The notes beneath the pieces were generated by a model. The model worked only from the letters and a program-made list of their open reading frames with translations, did not search any database and was not told the origin of the DNA. DNA of 28,746 nucleotides from positions 1 through 28,746 of IMG/VR virus record IMGVR_UViG_3300022853_000068; one strand, given 5' to 3'. Every line of letters starts with the position of its first letter. Position 1 is the stretch's first letter. Below are positions 20,392-28,693 of this stretch, one piece after another. The stretch is from a virus. A program made the translations under genes and the position numbers.

Positions 20392-20665
20392 AGATGGAGG
20401 TACCGAGGGTTTCCGTTGGACTCGCAGGCTCATCGCCCTTGCATGTATTGGTGCGATCATTGTGGCTCCAATCCTTGCATCCATATTCATCCCTAACCTC
20501 CCAATCAGCTATGGTTTCGCCGAGTCAGTGGGAGGATTTATGTTCTTCACTGACCCACGCGAGGCGCTCGTCTGGACTACAGGGACAGGGGTGGTTATCG
20601 GTCCAATACATACCCACCTTACCTACGCCATCGCTGGAATGTACTTCGGTGCAACCGACTACTAG
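20243..20665 (+). CDS. Conserved phage membrane protein
   Basis: A 140-residue protein with a strong site (GGAGG, 6 bases, ATG). Its layout is an amphipathic start (MPMELITMLGGFLLTSIAKIV), a basic helix (RTKAVRAARDGG), FRWTRRLIALACIGAIIVAP as a membrane span and a C-terminal hydrophobic YAIAGMYFGA segment. I recall this layout from many podovirus and roseophage genomes as a conserved membrane protein near the lysis or structural genes. Role not established; a holin-like function is possible. Confidence 0.7.
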   Translation: MPMELITMLGGFLLTSIAKIVAMKMRMSQQRHNQMMEKIGVRTKAVRAARDGGTEGFRWTRRLIALACIGAIIVAPILASIFIPNLPISYGFAESVGGFMFFTDPREALVWTTGTGVVIGPIHTHLTYAIAGMYFGATDY

Positions 20666-20677
20666 GGGGAGAGTCAC

Positions 20678-20899
20678 ATGAAATTGCTATTAACTGCTAT
20701 CGTGGCTCTCGGCCTAGTTGCTTGCACCGTAGTACCTACCGATAAGCGTACGATTGAGCTACCTACACAGAAGTATAGGCTGACTGACGAGCAGCTGGCT
20801 GCAAAGCAAGCCATCTACAAGTTCAAGCAGGCCTGTACACAGAACGGTTGGCTAGTAATAGACGACCAGAGATTTATCTGCCACCCGGAGGCTTCATGA
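20678..20899 (+). CDS. Putative lipoprotein
   Basis: A 73-residue protein with a lipoprotein signal: MKLLLTAIVALGLVAC, lipobox LVAC with Cys16 as the lipid-bearing residue, followed by polar sequence with two more cysteines (QACTQNG and FICHPEAS) near the end. It would be exported and lipid-anchored. Rz1-type outer-membrane spanins are lipoproteins of this size, but the Pro-rich character and an Rz partner are missing. GGGGGAGAG lies upstream. It overlaps the next start (ATGA). Confidence 0.65.
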   Translation: MKLLLTAIVALGLVACTVVPTDKRTIELPTQKYRLTDEQLAAKQAIYKFKQACTQNGWLVIDDQRFICHPEAS

Positions 20900-21303
20900 A
20901 AGAAGAAGAGTTTAGCGTAGACCAGAAAGGGAACGCTATGAACACGTTTGATACTGGTGCCACCAGATCTGAAGACGTAGTGAGGGATGACCCGGACGGT
21001 TACCTCTCTCCCTTGTTCCTTGAGATGTACTTCAAGTATATGACCAAGCACAGGGTACAAGCCGATGGAGCGGTGAGGGATTCCGACAACTGGCAGAAGG
21101 GTATACCATTAAACCGGTATATGAAAGGACTGTGGAGACATTTCTTCCACCTTTGGCAGCGGCACCGCGGTTATACTGTAACTGACGACCTTGCAGCTGA
21201 CAGCATCGAAGAAGATATCGGTGCAATGTTCTTTAACCTTCAAGGATATGCTCATGAGCTATTGAAGGAACGAAACAATGCCGATAGGAAGACCGACAAC
21301 TAG
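20896..21303 (+). CDS. DUF5664-like (dATP/dGTP diphosphohydrolase N-terminal) protein
   Basis: A 135-residue protein starting at ATG 20896 (GGAGG, 4 bases). It contains MNTFDTGATRSEDVVRDDPDGYLSP...LEMYFKYM near 17-50, SDNWQKGIPLNRYMKGLWRHFFHLW near 72-96, and an acidic IEEDIGAMFFNLQGYAHEL helix. These match the order of motifs in DUF5664 proteins (FDTGA, DNWxKG, RHxxxW, HxxxAxxN-like). Family members are linked to nucleotide pools, including MazZ-type proteins. Activity here is not shown; the final motif is degenerate. Confidence 0.6.
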   Translation: MKEEEFSVDQKGNAMNTFDTGATRSEDVVRDDPDGYLSPLFLEMYFKYMTKHRVQADGAVRDSDNWQKGIPLNRYMKGLWRHFFHLWQRHRGYTVTDDLAADSIEEDIGAMFFNLQGYAHELLKERNNADRKTDN

Positions 21304-21661
21304 GTCTGAAGGCGACCTTTGCGAAGAATGTGGTATTGAGCCCGTTCGAGCTAAAGGTTACACATCAGCTGGTAACGCCAGGTTTGACAAGTATTGTGGA
21401 AGCTGCCATAAAGGTCAGTATTCCATGCCTTGGCTCAAGCACAGGGGAGACCAGTGTGAGATGTGCGACCATCGACCTTTCTTTAGATCGTCTTTAGACG
21501 TACATCACAGAGATGGGGATAAGAGTAACAACGAACCCTTCAATCTGATGACCCTGTGTCCGTCGTGCCACCGTGAACTCCACGGATTTGCATTCCAGAC
21601 CGGGGACTTAAGGAAGGCTGAACACCTTCTCAAGAAGTTTTTAAAGTCTATGTTTGGTTAA
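21278..21661 (+). CDS. HNH endonuclease
   Basis: A 127-residue protein with paired zinc-binding CxxC motifs (CEECG near 14, CGSCHKG near 43, CEMCDHRPFF near 63) and the HNH core DVHHRDGDKSNNEPFNLMTLCPSCHRELHG near 78-107. The order HH...N...H is intact, so it may be active. It may be a homing endonuclease or a recombination or packaging accessory. AAGGAAC lies 6 bases upstream of ATG 21278, which overlaps the previous gene by 26 bases. It is the last plus-strand gene. Confidence 0.85.
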   Translation: MPIGRPTTRSEGDLCEECGIEPVRAKGYTSAGNARFDKYCGSCHKGQYSMPWLKHRGDQCEMCDHRPFFRSSLDVHHRDGDKSNNEPFNLMTLCPSCHRELHGFAFQTGDLRKAEHLLKKFLKSMFG

Positions 21662-21703
21662 CGAATCGCTTCGCCGGTTACCGGCTAGCCAAATTTTAGA
21701 CAA

Positions 21704-21742
21704 AGAAAAAGGGCAGAACCTTGCGGAACTGCCCTTCTTTTT
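21704..21742. terminator. Bidirectional rho-independent terminator
   Basis: GGGCAG (21711-21716) pairs with CTGCCC (21729-21734), with a further CC/GG inside. An A-run (21704-21710) lies before and a T-run (21735-21742) after, so it can end transcription from both strands. It lies between the convergent gene sets. Other hairpins nearby are GCCGG-TTA-CCGGC (21672-21685), CCTCGG/CCGAGG and GTTAACC/GGTTAAC at about 21795-21815. Confidence 0.85.
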
Positions 21743-21810
21743 GCCTCGGATTTGACCCCGAGGACTTAAGCCTTGGAGGAGGAGGGATTGGCTTTGTTAA
21801 CCCGGTCAGG

Positions 21811-22029
21811 TTAACGGTTCTTTCGATCCTCGTAACGATCCCACATCTTCATGAGAGTCCAGGTCATGGCTAAAAGCCCTGCCCCTATCGCTACTATTCC
21901 CGCCATCACATCTATTACTGGCCCAAATTGCTCCGACACACTAACTGCCCACGATACTAGGCTACCACCTGCGGTTGCCATGATCTTGGGATCACTCGTC
22001 TGTACTATATCATGCACTATCTTTGACAT
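21811..22029 (-). CDS. Holin-like small membrane protein
   Basis: A 72-residue protein with a hydrophobic middle (MATAGGSLVSWAVSV, then FGPVIDVMAGIVAIGAGLLAMTWTLMKMW) and a strongly charged end (DRYEDRKNR). One or two spans with a basic C terminus is the usual layout of phage class II holins. It is the last gene of the minus-strand unit. The start ATG at 22029 overlaps the upstream gene by 20 bases; the ribosome-binding site is weak. No lysin is seen in the window. Confidence 0.6.
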   Translation of the reverse strand: MSKIVHDIVQTSDPKIMATAGGSLVSWAVSVSEQFGPVIDVMAGIVAIGAGLLAMTWTLMKMWDRYEDRKNR

Positions 22030-22189
22030 CTTCTTCGCTTACTTCCTGTTCTTCCGGTTGAACTAGCTTTGCACTACCGAGTGCTCGATTCATCAGATTA
22101 CCTACGTCTGCGTATGGTAACTGGGCTAGTGTATTAATCATTTCTTCGTAGATTACTCGATCTACTATTACTTTATCTAAGTTTTCCAT
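22010..22189 (-). CDS. 59-residue protein, unknown function
   Basis: A short gene with an excellent site (GAGGAGGGACA before ATG at 22189). The sequence is MENLDKVIVDRVIYEEMINTL...LPYADVGNLMNRAL, helical and acidic, ending in an acidic tail (PEEQEVSEEDVKDSA). It overlaps the holin-like gene by 20 bases, so the two are coupled. It could be a holin regulator by position, but nothing in the sequence shows this. Confidence 0.65.
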   Translation of the reverse strand: MENLDKVIVDRVIYEEMINTLAQLPYADVGNLMNRALGSAKLVQPEEQEVSEEDVKDSA

Positions 22190-22272
22190 TGTCCCTCCTC
22201 GGGGCTATTATGTAAATAAGCCATTGGCTTGTAAGTCCGCTACTGATGTAGGCTGGGCATGTTGTTCCTTGA

Positions 22273-24021
22273 TTATTTAGCAACCCAGCCCGTGTTGCCT
22301 GCGCCAGATTCTTTAACGTAGAAGCTTGTACTAGCTCCCCCGTCTGTTCGATGATAGATACTTCCAATTCCTGCTGTGACGGAAGACTCGGGGCTTCCCG
22401 TACCGGAGAAGGCACCCACTGTAGAGGAACCGTTTATGTAGTATCCTGTGGAATGGGTCGTGAGTTTTGCACTTCCTGTATAGTATAAACTTATACCAGC
22501 ATCCGGGTCACCAGCAAACAAGATTTGCTCTGTACCAGCCGTGTTCTCTCCGGTGAGATTTACGTTACCACCGTGAATGACACTTTTTATCTTGGTTATC
22601 GTCGTGTTAGCTTCGAACGAAGCCACGCGTGTACTAGAACTATTTCGTAGGTCAAGCCGAGGGGTAGTGCTTGTTGGGTGTTGTACTCCAGCGCCAACAG
22701 ATGTTGTTAGAAAAGCCAGGTTACCATCGTTATAAAGCTCTACATCCCCGTCAGGATCTCCCACAAAAAGCTGCCTAAGTGTACCTCCACTATCTTCCGA
22801 TTGGAGAGTAATAGGCAACCCGTGTACTTCTTGCTCAATGATTAGCCCGTTAAGATTGTTGAACTGTATGTAGCCAGATCTACTTGAAAATGCATCAGTG
22901 CTATAGAAGCCAATAAACGGATCGGCGTCAGACGTGCTTGACGCAATATATATGCCTTGCGGCTGGGTTCGTAAAACATTTGAACCATCGTAATACAAGT
23001 CGGTACTTGTATCAGGATCAATCTCAAATACCAAGCCAGCCACACCAGTATTATCAGCAGCATAGAATAGCATGTGCCCCGAAGTCTGCGATGAAAGAAA
23101 GGTCATATGGCTAGTGATGTTGTTAGTGTTTATGTAAGCAGTGCGGGTAGCAAACGTCGAATCACGATACCAAGAGATAATCGGGTCATCGCCGCTAGAA
23201 TCCGCAACATCAATGCCGCCCGCGCTAGTCCTAAAAACCACCGTGGCATCATAAAGCCCTTCACCAAATAGGCCATTGTCTTGGAATTGGGTTAACCCAC
23301 CACCACCGGCTTGCCAACTTGGCGCGGCGGCCGGGCCGTTTGACGTTAACACTTCGGTTGAAGCGCCCAACGCCAATTCCGTTAAAACGCCGGAACCATC
23401 AGTGTAAAATGTTTTCCAGTTTCCAAACGTCAACAAATCACTTGTGGTTAAAACCCGCTCGAATCCCGCGCCCGTTAGCGTGTTGTTTGCTTCAAGGCCA
23501 CCGGATGCCGCCGCCAATGTTCGCATCACTTCGGCGCCATCAAAGAACAACGCCACATCCGCGTCACCATCAATGGTTAGGCTTGTGACCTGGGCACCAA
23601 CTGAATCTTCGGAAAGGAATGTGGTTAGGCCACCGGAAAAGCTGATGGCCAATTCTTTGAATTCATCCCAATCACCGCTCACCGCGTCCCACGTTAAAAG
23701 TGAATTGGCAACGGTTCCATCCGTCAAACTGGATGCGGCCAAATCTATTTCATCAGCGCCTTGCGTAATCACCACCGAACCATCAGCGGAAACAAGCGTG
23801 CGGAATTCTAAGATACTTCCGTTTTTCTCTTGGAACACTTCGGCGCCGGTGCCAACGTTTGCGCCATCAGATACCGCGCCCGCAACAATTTCATCATTGA
23901 TGGCGTTTAAATCAGTAAGGATGTTGAACAAATAATCTTCAAGGTATGGCGTGGCCACCATCACATCAGACTCAACAAGCACCATGCCCGCGTTTAAATT
24001 GTCGGTGGTTATATTAGCCAT
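22273..24021 (-). CDS. Tail fibre or tail spike protein, composition break inside
   Basis: A 582-residue structural protein. I start at ATG 24021 (MANITTDNLNAG), which overlaps the previous stop by 8 bases; a frame open to 24069 lacks support. Residues 1-237 carry the virion-proximal part with codon use like the structural genes. A GGGG linker near 238-242 is followed by a part with early-half sequence texture (CTAG common). A repeat of about 18 residues (D-x-D-x4-LYYDG-S-x-VLRT type) occurs at least four times, on both sides of the linker. The C terminus ends YVKESGAGNTGWVAK. It probably forms host-recognition fibres. Confidence 0.8.
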   Translation of the reverse strand: MANITTDNLNAGMVLVESDVMVATPYLEDYLFNILTDLNAINDEIVAGAVSDGANVGTGAEVFQEKNGSILEFRTLVSADGSVVITQGADEIDLAASSLTDGTVANSLLTWDAVSGDWDEFKELAISFSGGLTTFLSEDSVGAQVTSLTIDGDADVALFFDGAEVMRTLAAASGGLEANNTLTGAGFERVLTTSDLLTFGNWKTFYTDGSGVLTELALGASTEVLTSNGPAAAPSWQAGGGGLTQFQDNGLFGEGLYDATVVFRTSAGGIDVADSSGDDPIISWYRDSTFATRTAYINTNNITSHMTFLSSQTSGHMLFYAADNTGVAGLVFEIDPDTSTDLYYDGSNVLRTQPQGIYIASSTSDADPFIGFYSTDAFSSRSGYIQFNNLNGLIIEQEVHGLPITLQSEDSGGTLRQLFVGDPDGDVELYNDGNLAFLTTSVGAGVQHPTSTTPRLDLRNSSSTRVASFEANTTITKIKSVIHGGNVNLTGENTAGTEQILFAGDPDAGISLYYTGSAKLTTHSTGYYINGSSTVGAFSGTGSPESSVTAGIGSIYHRTDGGASTSFYVKESGAGNTGWVAK

Positions 24022-25441
24022 CCAATTCAATATCCCCAAAGGCGTTGTATGCCTGAAATCGGGTTGCATCGGTAATGGTCAATCGCAAGATGAAATCCTT
24101 GTGCCGAACAATTCGCCCGAATTGGCGCAACACAACGCGCTTGGCATGCTCACCAAAATCACCCAATGAAATTGATGAATGCGCGCGGTATGTATAGCCA
24201 CCATCTTTTGAATATTCCACGATCATCACCGGGTTGGCCGTGGGATCAGTTGTTTGGCCCACTTCCATTTCAAATTCAATGTGCGGCAACGTCCAATCAA
24301 CCGGAAAAGATATTGATGGCAACGTTAAAACGCGCCGCATTATTTCGCCGTTTTCATCCTTGGCGCCTTGGTCAAGCTCATAAATCAAACCCTTCACGAT
24401 ATCCAGGCCATAAAGCTTGTTATTGAACAACGCCGCCGCACCAACACGCCAAAACCCCAACCCTTCGGATTGCCGCGTGTGCTCCAATTGCGTTGCAAAA
24501 TCATATGCCCACGTAAACCCCTCGGTTGGGAACGTTAAGCAATAGATTTTATGCGCCGGGCCATCAATGAAAAAACCGATGGCATCATCAGTTACGGAAA
24601 ATCCGGGGAAGTTTGGCGTACCATCACCGCGCACCTTCAATTCAAAATCAAGCCCGCTGATGGTGGTCATTTGCTGGCCATCAATCACACGCACGGTATT
24701 ATCATCAGCAAACCAGCAAAACACTTCACCGGCCTTGGCCAAGCTTGCATCGGCGGCAATGCCGCGTTCTTTGCTCGCACCAGTCACCACGCGCAAAGGC
24801 AATGTGGCCGAATCTACCGATTGCCAAAACTCTATTGATTCAGTGTTCAGGAACCACACGCCTGAATTCTTCTTGATGGCCGCCCGTAAGTTGTCCGGAT
24901 TCTGTTCGGCGCTACCAAATGAAAGCGGGTTGTACGCGGCAAAATCGGTCACATCAGATAGAAAAAACTCGTTTGTATCACGGCGCACAAATATGCCACG
25001 CTCATTCAATACGGTGCCGCTAACTGTTGCGAAAAAGTTGGGATCAGTAATTTGAACAAGCCCGGCGCCATTAGTGTAAACAAACCCCTGGCCAATGCCG
25101 TTCAAGATCATTATTTGGTTATCACCAGGCGCACCGTTGGCAAAGATTTGCGCCCGGCCTGAACCATTCACAACACCCAACGCGGTGGCCACACCAAATT
25201 CATCAACGCGGAAAAGGGTTGCCCCACTTACGCAATACATAAAGCCGGAATTCACAAACAGGTTCGAGCGGCCGGGGAAATCCGTAAGCGTTGAAAACAA
25301 GGTCAGCCCGAATGAATCTTTTACCGTGGCATATTGGCCATCTTTCGCAATTTCAGGCAAAAGGTTCACCGCACCTTGGCGGGCTTTTACGCTGTTAAAA
25401 TCGCGATCAGAGCCGCCCAATGATATCGGTTGTTTAGCCAT
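24014..25441 (-). CDS. P22 gp10-like packaged-DNA stabilisation protein
   Basis: A 475-residue protein that begins MAKQPISLGGSDRDFNSVKARQGAVNLLPE and continues in beta-propeller-like strands (NSGFMYCVSGATLFRVDEFG, NDNLRAAIKKNSGVWFLNTES, EFWQSVDSATLPLRVVTG). This matches the neck protein gp10 of P22-like phages, which closes the head-tail channel with gp4 and gp26. P22 gp10 has 472 residues, so length agrees. It follows the gp4-like gene with 8 bases of overlap. Confidence 0.8.
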   Translation of the reverse strand: MAKQPISLGGSDRDFNSVKARQGAVNLLPEIAKDGQYATVKDSFGLTLFSTLTDFPGRSNLFVNSGFMYCVSGATLFRVDEFGVATALGVVNGSGRAQIFANGAPGDNQIMILNGIGQGFVYTNGAGLVQITDPNFFATVSGTVLNERGIFVRRDTNEFFLSDVTDFAAYNPLSFGSAEQNPDNLRAAIKKNSGVWFLNTESIEFWQSVDSATLPLRVVTGASKERGIAADASLAKAGEVFCWFADDNTVRVIDGQQMTTISGLDFELKVRGDGTPNFPGFSVTDDAIGFFIDGPAHKIYCLTFPTEGFTWAYDFATQLEHTRQSEGLGFWRVGAAALFNNKLYGLDIVKGLIYELDQGAKDENGEIMRRVLTLPSISFPVDWTLPHIEFEMEVGQTTDPTANPVMIVEYSKDGGYTYRAHSSISLGDFGEHAKRVVLRQFGRIVRHKDFILRLTITDATRFQAYNAFGDIELDG

Positions 25442-26621
25442 GTTCGACGGGGTTTAACCTGATTGGATGAAATGATTGGTCAAACGCCAACGCTTCTTCA
25501 AGATACACTTGGGCATCTTCGCGAATCATCTGGCGCCTTTCCGGCGAACATCCAACCTTCGGGATCAGGCGTTTGGCCAATTGATATGTGAGCGCATCGA
25601 ACCATTCACTTGGTAAATCAAACGTTTCATTGCCATCGCCGCTCATAATCTGCATTTGGCGTTCAGCGGTAAAATTAATGTAATCAACCGCCGATGAAGG
25701 CGCGTTCCACAAGTACATCACCCCTTGGGGTTCTTGCCGTGAATAATACGATTGAATTGGCGTTCCGCTTTGATCCTTGTTTGGCAAATCAAAATAATCT
25801 GCACGCGAACCGTTCACAATCGGAATTTCATAGTCTGAATTTTCACCGGCATGGCGGCGCACGCTGGTGATGCGTGAAACTGGAATAAAGTTTTGCGTGC
25901 TTTTGTAGGTGATCACATCCACGCCAATTGATGAAGTGGCCGTGATGGCATCGTTTAACGTCACAATGTTTGTGTCGGTATCAATCGCTTGTATGGTTGT
26001 CCACAACACCGCGCCGGTATCATCAGTGATACCAATGATGTTATCCACAGACATACCCACAACCGTGGCCAATTCCACCGTGGTATCCGTTGCAACGGCG
26101 CCAGCGGCCAACGTGGTGTTCACTGGATCGGTTGGGCTGTAATGGCGCACAATCGCACCGCTTGCCGCTGCAACCGTTAGCGCATCTTTCAACGTCACGC
26201 TGGTTGCATCCGGTATGGCCTCAATAATTGACCAAAACAATTCATTGTTTTCATCAATCACGCCTATCGGCTGACCAAGCACCATGTTTGCCGAACTGGT
26301 GACGCCAAGAACCGTTTGGCCAATAGCTTCATCAGCGGAAAGCGCCGTTGATTGGAATTCATTAACCAGGCGCGTGGCCGCCAACCTGAAATCATAAACG
26401 GCTTGGCCTTTCACCAAGAACAACGTGTATTCTTCTTGCGTCCAAAGGTGAATCCCTTGGGCTTCCCACGCTTTCAATAGGCTGTTCAAGCTGTTCAACG
26501 CTTGTGTGGTCAACGTGCCGCTTAAATCTTCCCCGCTTCCCACCGCTTGCAGCAATTCATATGCTTCTTGCAGGATATCGTTAAAGGTCAGATCAAGATT
26601 ATAGGAACCGCTTGTGGCCAT
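25434..26621 (-). CDS. P22 gp4-like head-tail connector/neck protein
   Basis: A 395-residue protein. The N terminus, TFNDILQEAYELLQAV...TLTTQALNSLNSLLKAWEAQGIHLWTQEEYTLFLVKGQAVYDF, is the helical gp4-type motif that docks below the portal. P22 gp4 has 166 residues, so this is a longer form. Two repeated beta modules near 90-240 (AIGQTVLGVTSSANMVLGQPIG and VELATVVGMSVDNIIGITDD) account for the extra length. It would extend the portal channel. Confidence 0.8.
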   Translation of the reverse strand: MATSGSYNLDLTFNDILQEAYELLQAVGSGEDLSGTLTTQALNSLNSLLKAWEAQGIHLWTQEEYTLFLVKGQAVYDFRLAATRLVNEFQSTALSADEAIGQTVLGVTSSANMVLGQPIGVIDENNELFWSIIEAIPDATSVTLKDALTVAAASGAIVRHYSPTDPVNTTLAAGAVATDTTVELATVVGMSVDNIIGITDDTGAVLWTTIQAIDTDTNIVTLNDAITATSSIGVDVITYKSTQNFIPVSRITSVRRHAGENSDYEIPIVNGSRADYFDLPNKDQSGTPIQSYYSRQEPQGVMYLWNAPSSAVDYINFTAERQMQIMSGDGNETFDLPSEWFDALTYQLAKRLIPKVGCSPERRQMIREDAQVYLEEALAFDQSFHPIRLNPVEHG

Positions 26622-26624
26622 TGC

Positions 26625-26912
26625 TTATACCGGGTCAAAGTTGTTGGGTATCACGGTGATAACATCATCCGCGTTGCCTTTGCGCGCTTCCGGGTATGTT
26701 CTTTGTTTTGTAGGGATCACCGGGAAATCTTGCGGTTGGCGTGGATTCCAAGCGGCCGCAACCACCATGTAACCTTCCCACCGGCGTAGTAATTGCGTGC
26801 TTTTCATGCGGAAGCCAGTTACATCGCAAATGCTGTTTGATGCGTGTGGCTCAAACTGTTTATCAGGCAATCGAAGATATCCGCGCCCGCCCACCGTTTT
26901 CACTTTTGCCAT
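26625..26912 (-). CDS. Small head-region protein with degenerate zinc-finger pattern
   Basis: A 95-residue protein from ATG 26912 (AAGGGG, 7 bases); a GTG three bases earlier also fits. The sequence CDVTGFRMKSTQLLRRWEGYMVVAAAWNPRQPQDFP aligns by eye with small phage proteins reading CxxCGFxxxxSEL...WxGLxVCxxCxExRHPQD. Here the other cysteines are gone, so no metal site is expected. Position beside the neck genes agrees with a head-completion role. Function is unknown. Confidence 0.65.
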   Translation of the reverse strand: MAKVKTVGGRGYLRLPDKQFEPHASNSICDVTGFRMKSTQLLRRWEGYMVVAAAWNPRQPQDFPVIPTKQRTYPEARKGNADDVITVIPNNFDPV

Positions 26913-26951
26913 CACTCAACCCCTTCATTCCGCATTGATTCATTCTAGTGG

Positions 26952-26979
26952 ATTATAGAACCCACCGCGGCGGCATCAA
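26952..26979 (-). promoter_or_regulatory. Sigma70-type promoter for the neck/fibre unit
   Basis: On the minus strand TTGATG is followed by 16 bases and TATAAT, a perfect -10 box with a 4/6 -35 box. It lies in an 83-base gap between the genes at 26996 and 26912, pointing into the neck genes. The spacer is GC-rich (CCGCCGCGG). A chance perfect TATAAT is possible, but the gap is one of the few in this unit. Confidence 0.55.
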
Positions 26980-26995
26980 GTGGCCCCGGCTTGCC

Positions 26996-27292
26996 TCACC
27001 CGGCTTGCACCAATAACAGTTGTGCGCTGCCGTTGGTAAAAGCTGTCATGTTAAGGCGAACCGCCCTGCACGGTAACGCAAGACGTAACACGCCAGCAGC
27101 GGTTAAGCCCGTGGGGATTGCCACCCATGTGGCCCCACTTACATCGGGATCATCCAAGGTACATTGAACCGCCACCGTATTTGTGCCGGTTTTTTTCAGT
27201 TGCAACCCAACGTTGAATTCGGGTTGCTCCCAATCTGTTTTGATGATTGCCGTGGTTACTGATGCCAAAACCGGCGTGGCTTGCGGGCGCAT
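26996..27292 (-). CDS. Small structural-region protein, unknown function
   Basis: A 98-residue protein of beta-rich type (VTTAIIKTDWEQPEFNVGLQLKKTGTNTVAVQCTLDD...WVAIPTGLTAAGVLRL). Its start codon directly abuts the stop of the previous gene. Its position between the capsid and neck genes suggests a small virion component such as a decoration or head-completion protein. No family is recognised. Confidence 0.65.
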   Translation of the reverse strand: MRPQATPVLASVTTAIIKTDWEQPEFNVGLQLKKTGTNTVAVQCTLDDPDVSGATWVAIPTGLTAAGVLRLALPCRAVRLNMTAFTNGSAQLLLVQAG

Positions 27293-27712
27293 TTATACAT
27301 CACTCGCAAGAACCAACAAAACCAGCTCCGCACGTAAATCATCAAGATCGGCGGCCACCAGATCAAACAACACATTTTCACCAAGTAAAGACATACCCGG
27401 ATCAACAATAACGTTCTTGATGCCAACGGTGCCCACATCAACAGCGTTCAATATGCCGTTCGGGTCAGTTGTATTGCCAACAATCATGGTTTCAGCGCCA
27501 GCACCGGCGGAAGCCGTTGTGACATTCAGATAACCGCCCTGAACAACGCCATTTGCTGGCAATTCAACGCCGGTATCTTGTGAAGCAGTCGATGCAACCC
27601 CAACAATTGGGATCACAAACGTTTTTAGGTACGGATCAGCAACGGTGCCTTGTGCGTTTTGCGCGGTGCCCTTGCGGCCCGCCGTACCAATAGAATTAAA
27701 TCGTGTGGTCAT
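27293..27712 (-). CDS. Small structural-region protein, unknown function
   Basis: A 139-residue protein, rich in Gly, Ala, Thr and Val (KGTAQNAQGTVADPYLKTFVIPIVGVASTA..., GAGAETMIVGNTTDPNGIL) and probably beta-structured. It follows the capsid gene after a terminator-like hairpin, as decoration and head-fibre proteins often do. There is no motif to prove a role. Confidence 0.65.
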   Translation of the reverse strand: MTTRFNSIGTAGRKGTAQNAQGTVADPYLKTFVIPIVGVASTASQDTGVELPANGVVQGGYLNVTTASAGAGAETMIVGNTTDPNGILNAVDVGTVGIKNVIVDPGMSLLGENVLFDLVAADLDDLRAELVLLVLASDV

Positions 27713-27725
27713 TTACTCATTCCTT

Positions 27726-27756
27726 AAATAGAACAATGGCGGCCCGAAGGCCGCCA
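27726..27756 (-). terminator. UUCG-loop terminator after the capsid gene
   Basis: On the minus strand TGGCGGCC-TTCG-GGCCGCCA (27737-27756) forms an 8-bp GC-rich stem with a stable UUCG loop, followed by TTGTTCTATTT. It stands right after the major capsid gene. Leaky termination there would give more capsid mRNA than downstream mRNA, a known device in phages. Confidence 0.7.
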
Positions 27757-27774
27757 CCAAGTTCGACCGGGTTT

Positions 27775-28689
27775 TTACGCGCCGCTTCCGAAAGCGCAAC
27801 GTGGATCAGTTACACCATAGGATTTGTAGAACATACCCTTGTGGCGATAGTTCGACGTACCAAAATCGTTATCAGTATCGAACGTGTAACCCATGCGTTC
27901 AAATTCCTTGAAGCCATCTTCCACATCGGTTTTGATAAACCAATCAGTGGCCGAAGTGAATCGGTGATTCACGTGATAGCCTTCGGGGAATATTTGCGCA
28001 ACCGGGTTAATCGCGTTGTTGCCGGTGTCAGGTTCAAAGCGTGAAGCTAAGATTCTGTCAGCGGTGAAACGCAATTGGCGGGGAATGTGCAGTGATACGC
28101 CTTTGGCATCAATCAGCAAATCCGCACCATCACGGTAATCTTCAATCGCAATAAGCGCATCTTCAACCGCCGCTTGTGATAGCGCGGTGGCTACCGTGAA
28201 GCGGTTGGCGAAAGTGCCGCCCTTGCCAAGCAAGTGCGCGGTACTAAACAGCGGTAAGCCATCGCCAATCGGAAAAGAACCTGAATATGCATTGTTGATC
28301 ACATCGGCCGCAATCTGTTCATCAGTGTGAACCAATGAACGTTTCAGCATTTTGCCAGCTTTCGCAATCAGATCACGATAAAGGTTATTCATTTGCGCTT
28401 CCATCGTGATGATGGTGCCCAATGCATAAACAATGTGCGTGTACGTGGTCGCAAAATCTTGCTTTTCCGCATCATACTGAATGCTTGTGCCTTCGGGCTT
28501 TTCGGCTGCAAGGCCGGTGCCGCTCAAAGATACATCAAGCTCATAAGCTTTTTCGGATGTTTCCATGGTGAAGATTTTATCCTTCTCCATTGGGTAATCC
28601 TTGTATTCGATTGTTGCAATGGCGTTGATGCCTTCTTGCAATAGTCGCGCTTCGCTACCCTGGGTAACAATACTTGTTGGTGTGGGCAT
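27775..28689 (-). CDS. Major capsid protein (Mu gpT-like, HK97 fold)
   Basis: A 304-residue protein. It reads TSEKAYELDVSLSGTGLAAEKPEG..., then ETYTHIVYALGTIITMEAQMNNLYRDL-type strands, LPLFSTAHLLGKGGTFANRF near 150, and IPRQLRFTADRILASRFEPDTGNNAINP near 205, ending in the P-domain-like YKSYGVTDPRCAFGSGA. The FSTAHxL-GGTxxN segment is typical of Mu gpT-type capsid proteins. GGGAG lies 9 bases before ATG 28689. It builds the icosahedral head. Confidence 0.85.
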   Translation of the reverse strand: MPTPTSIVTQGSEARLLQEGINAIATIEYKDYPMEKDKIFTMETSEKAYELDVSLSGTGLAAEKPEGTSIQYDAEKQDFATTYTHIVYALGTIITMEAQMNNLYRDLIAKAGKMLKRSLVHTDEQIAADVINNAYSGSFPIGDGLPLFSTAHLLGKGGTFANRFTVATALSQAAVEDALIAIEDYRDGADLLIDAKGVSLHIPRQLRFTADRILASRFEPDTGNNAINPVAQIFPEGYHVNHRFTSATDWFIKTDVEDGFKEFERMGYTFDTDNDFGTSNYRHKGMFYKSYGVTDPRCAFGSGA

Positions 28690-28693
28690 AGTT

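Noticed and set aside
22190-22272. Frame after the fibre stop reading QPTSVADLQANGLFT
   Set aside because: It looks protein-like but has no start codon, and a stop separates it from the fibre frame. No frameshift signal was recognised.
23319-28644. Plus-strand open frames opposite the structural genes, up to about 160 codons
   Set aside because: They are antisense to clear structural genes, lack ribosome-binding sites and have shadow composition.
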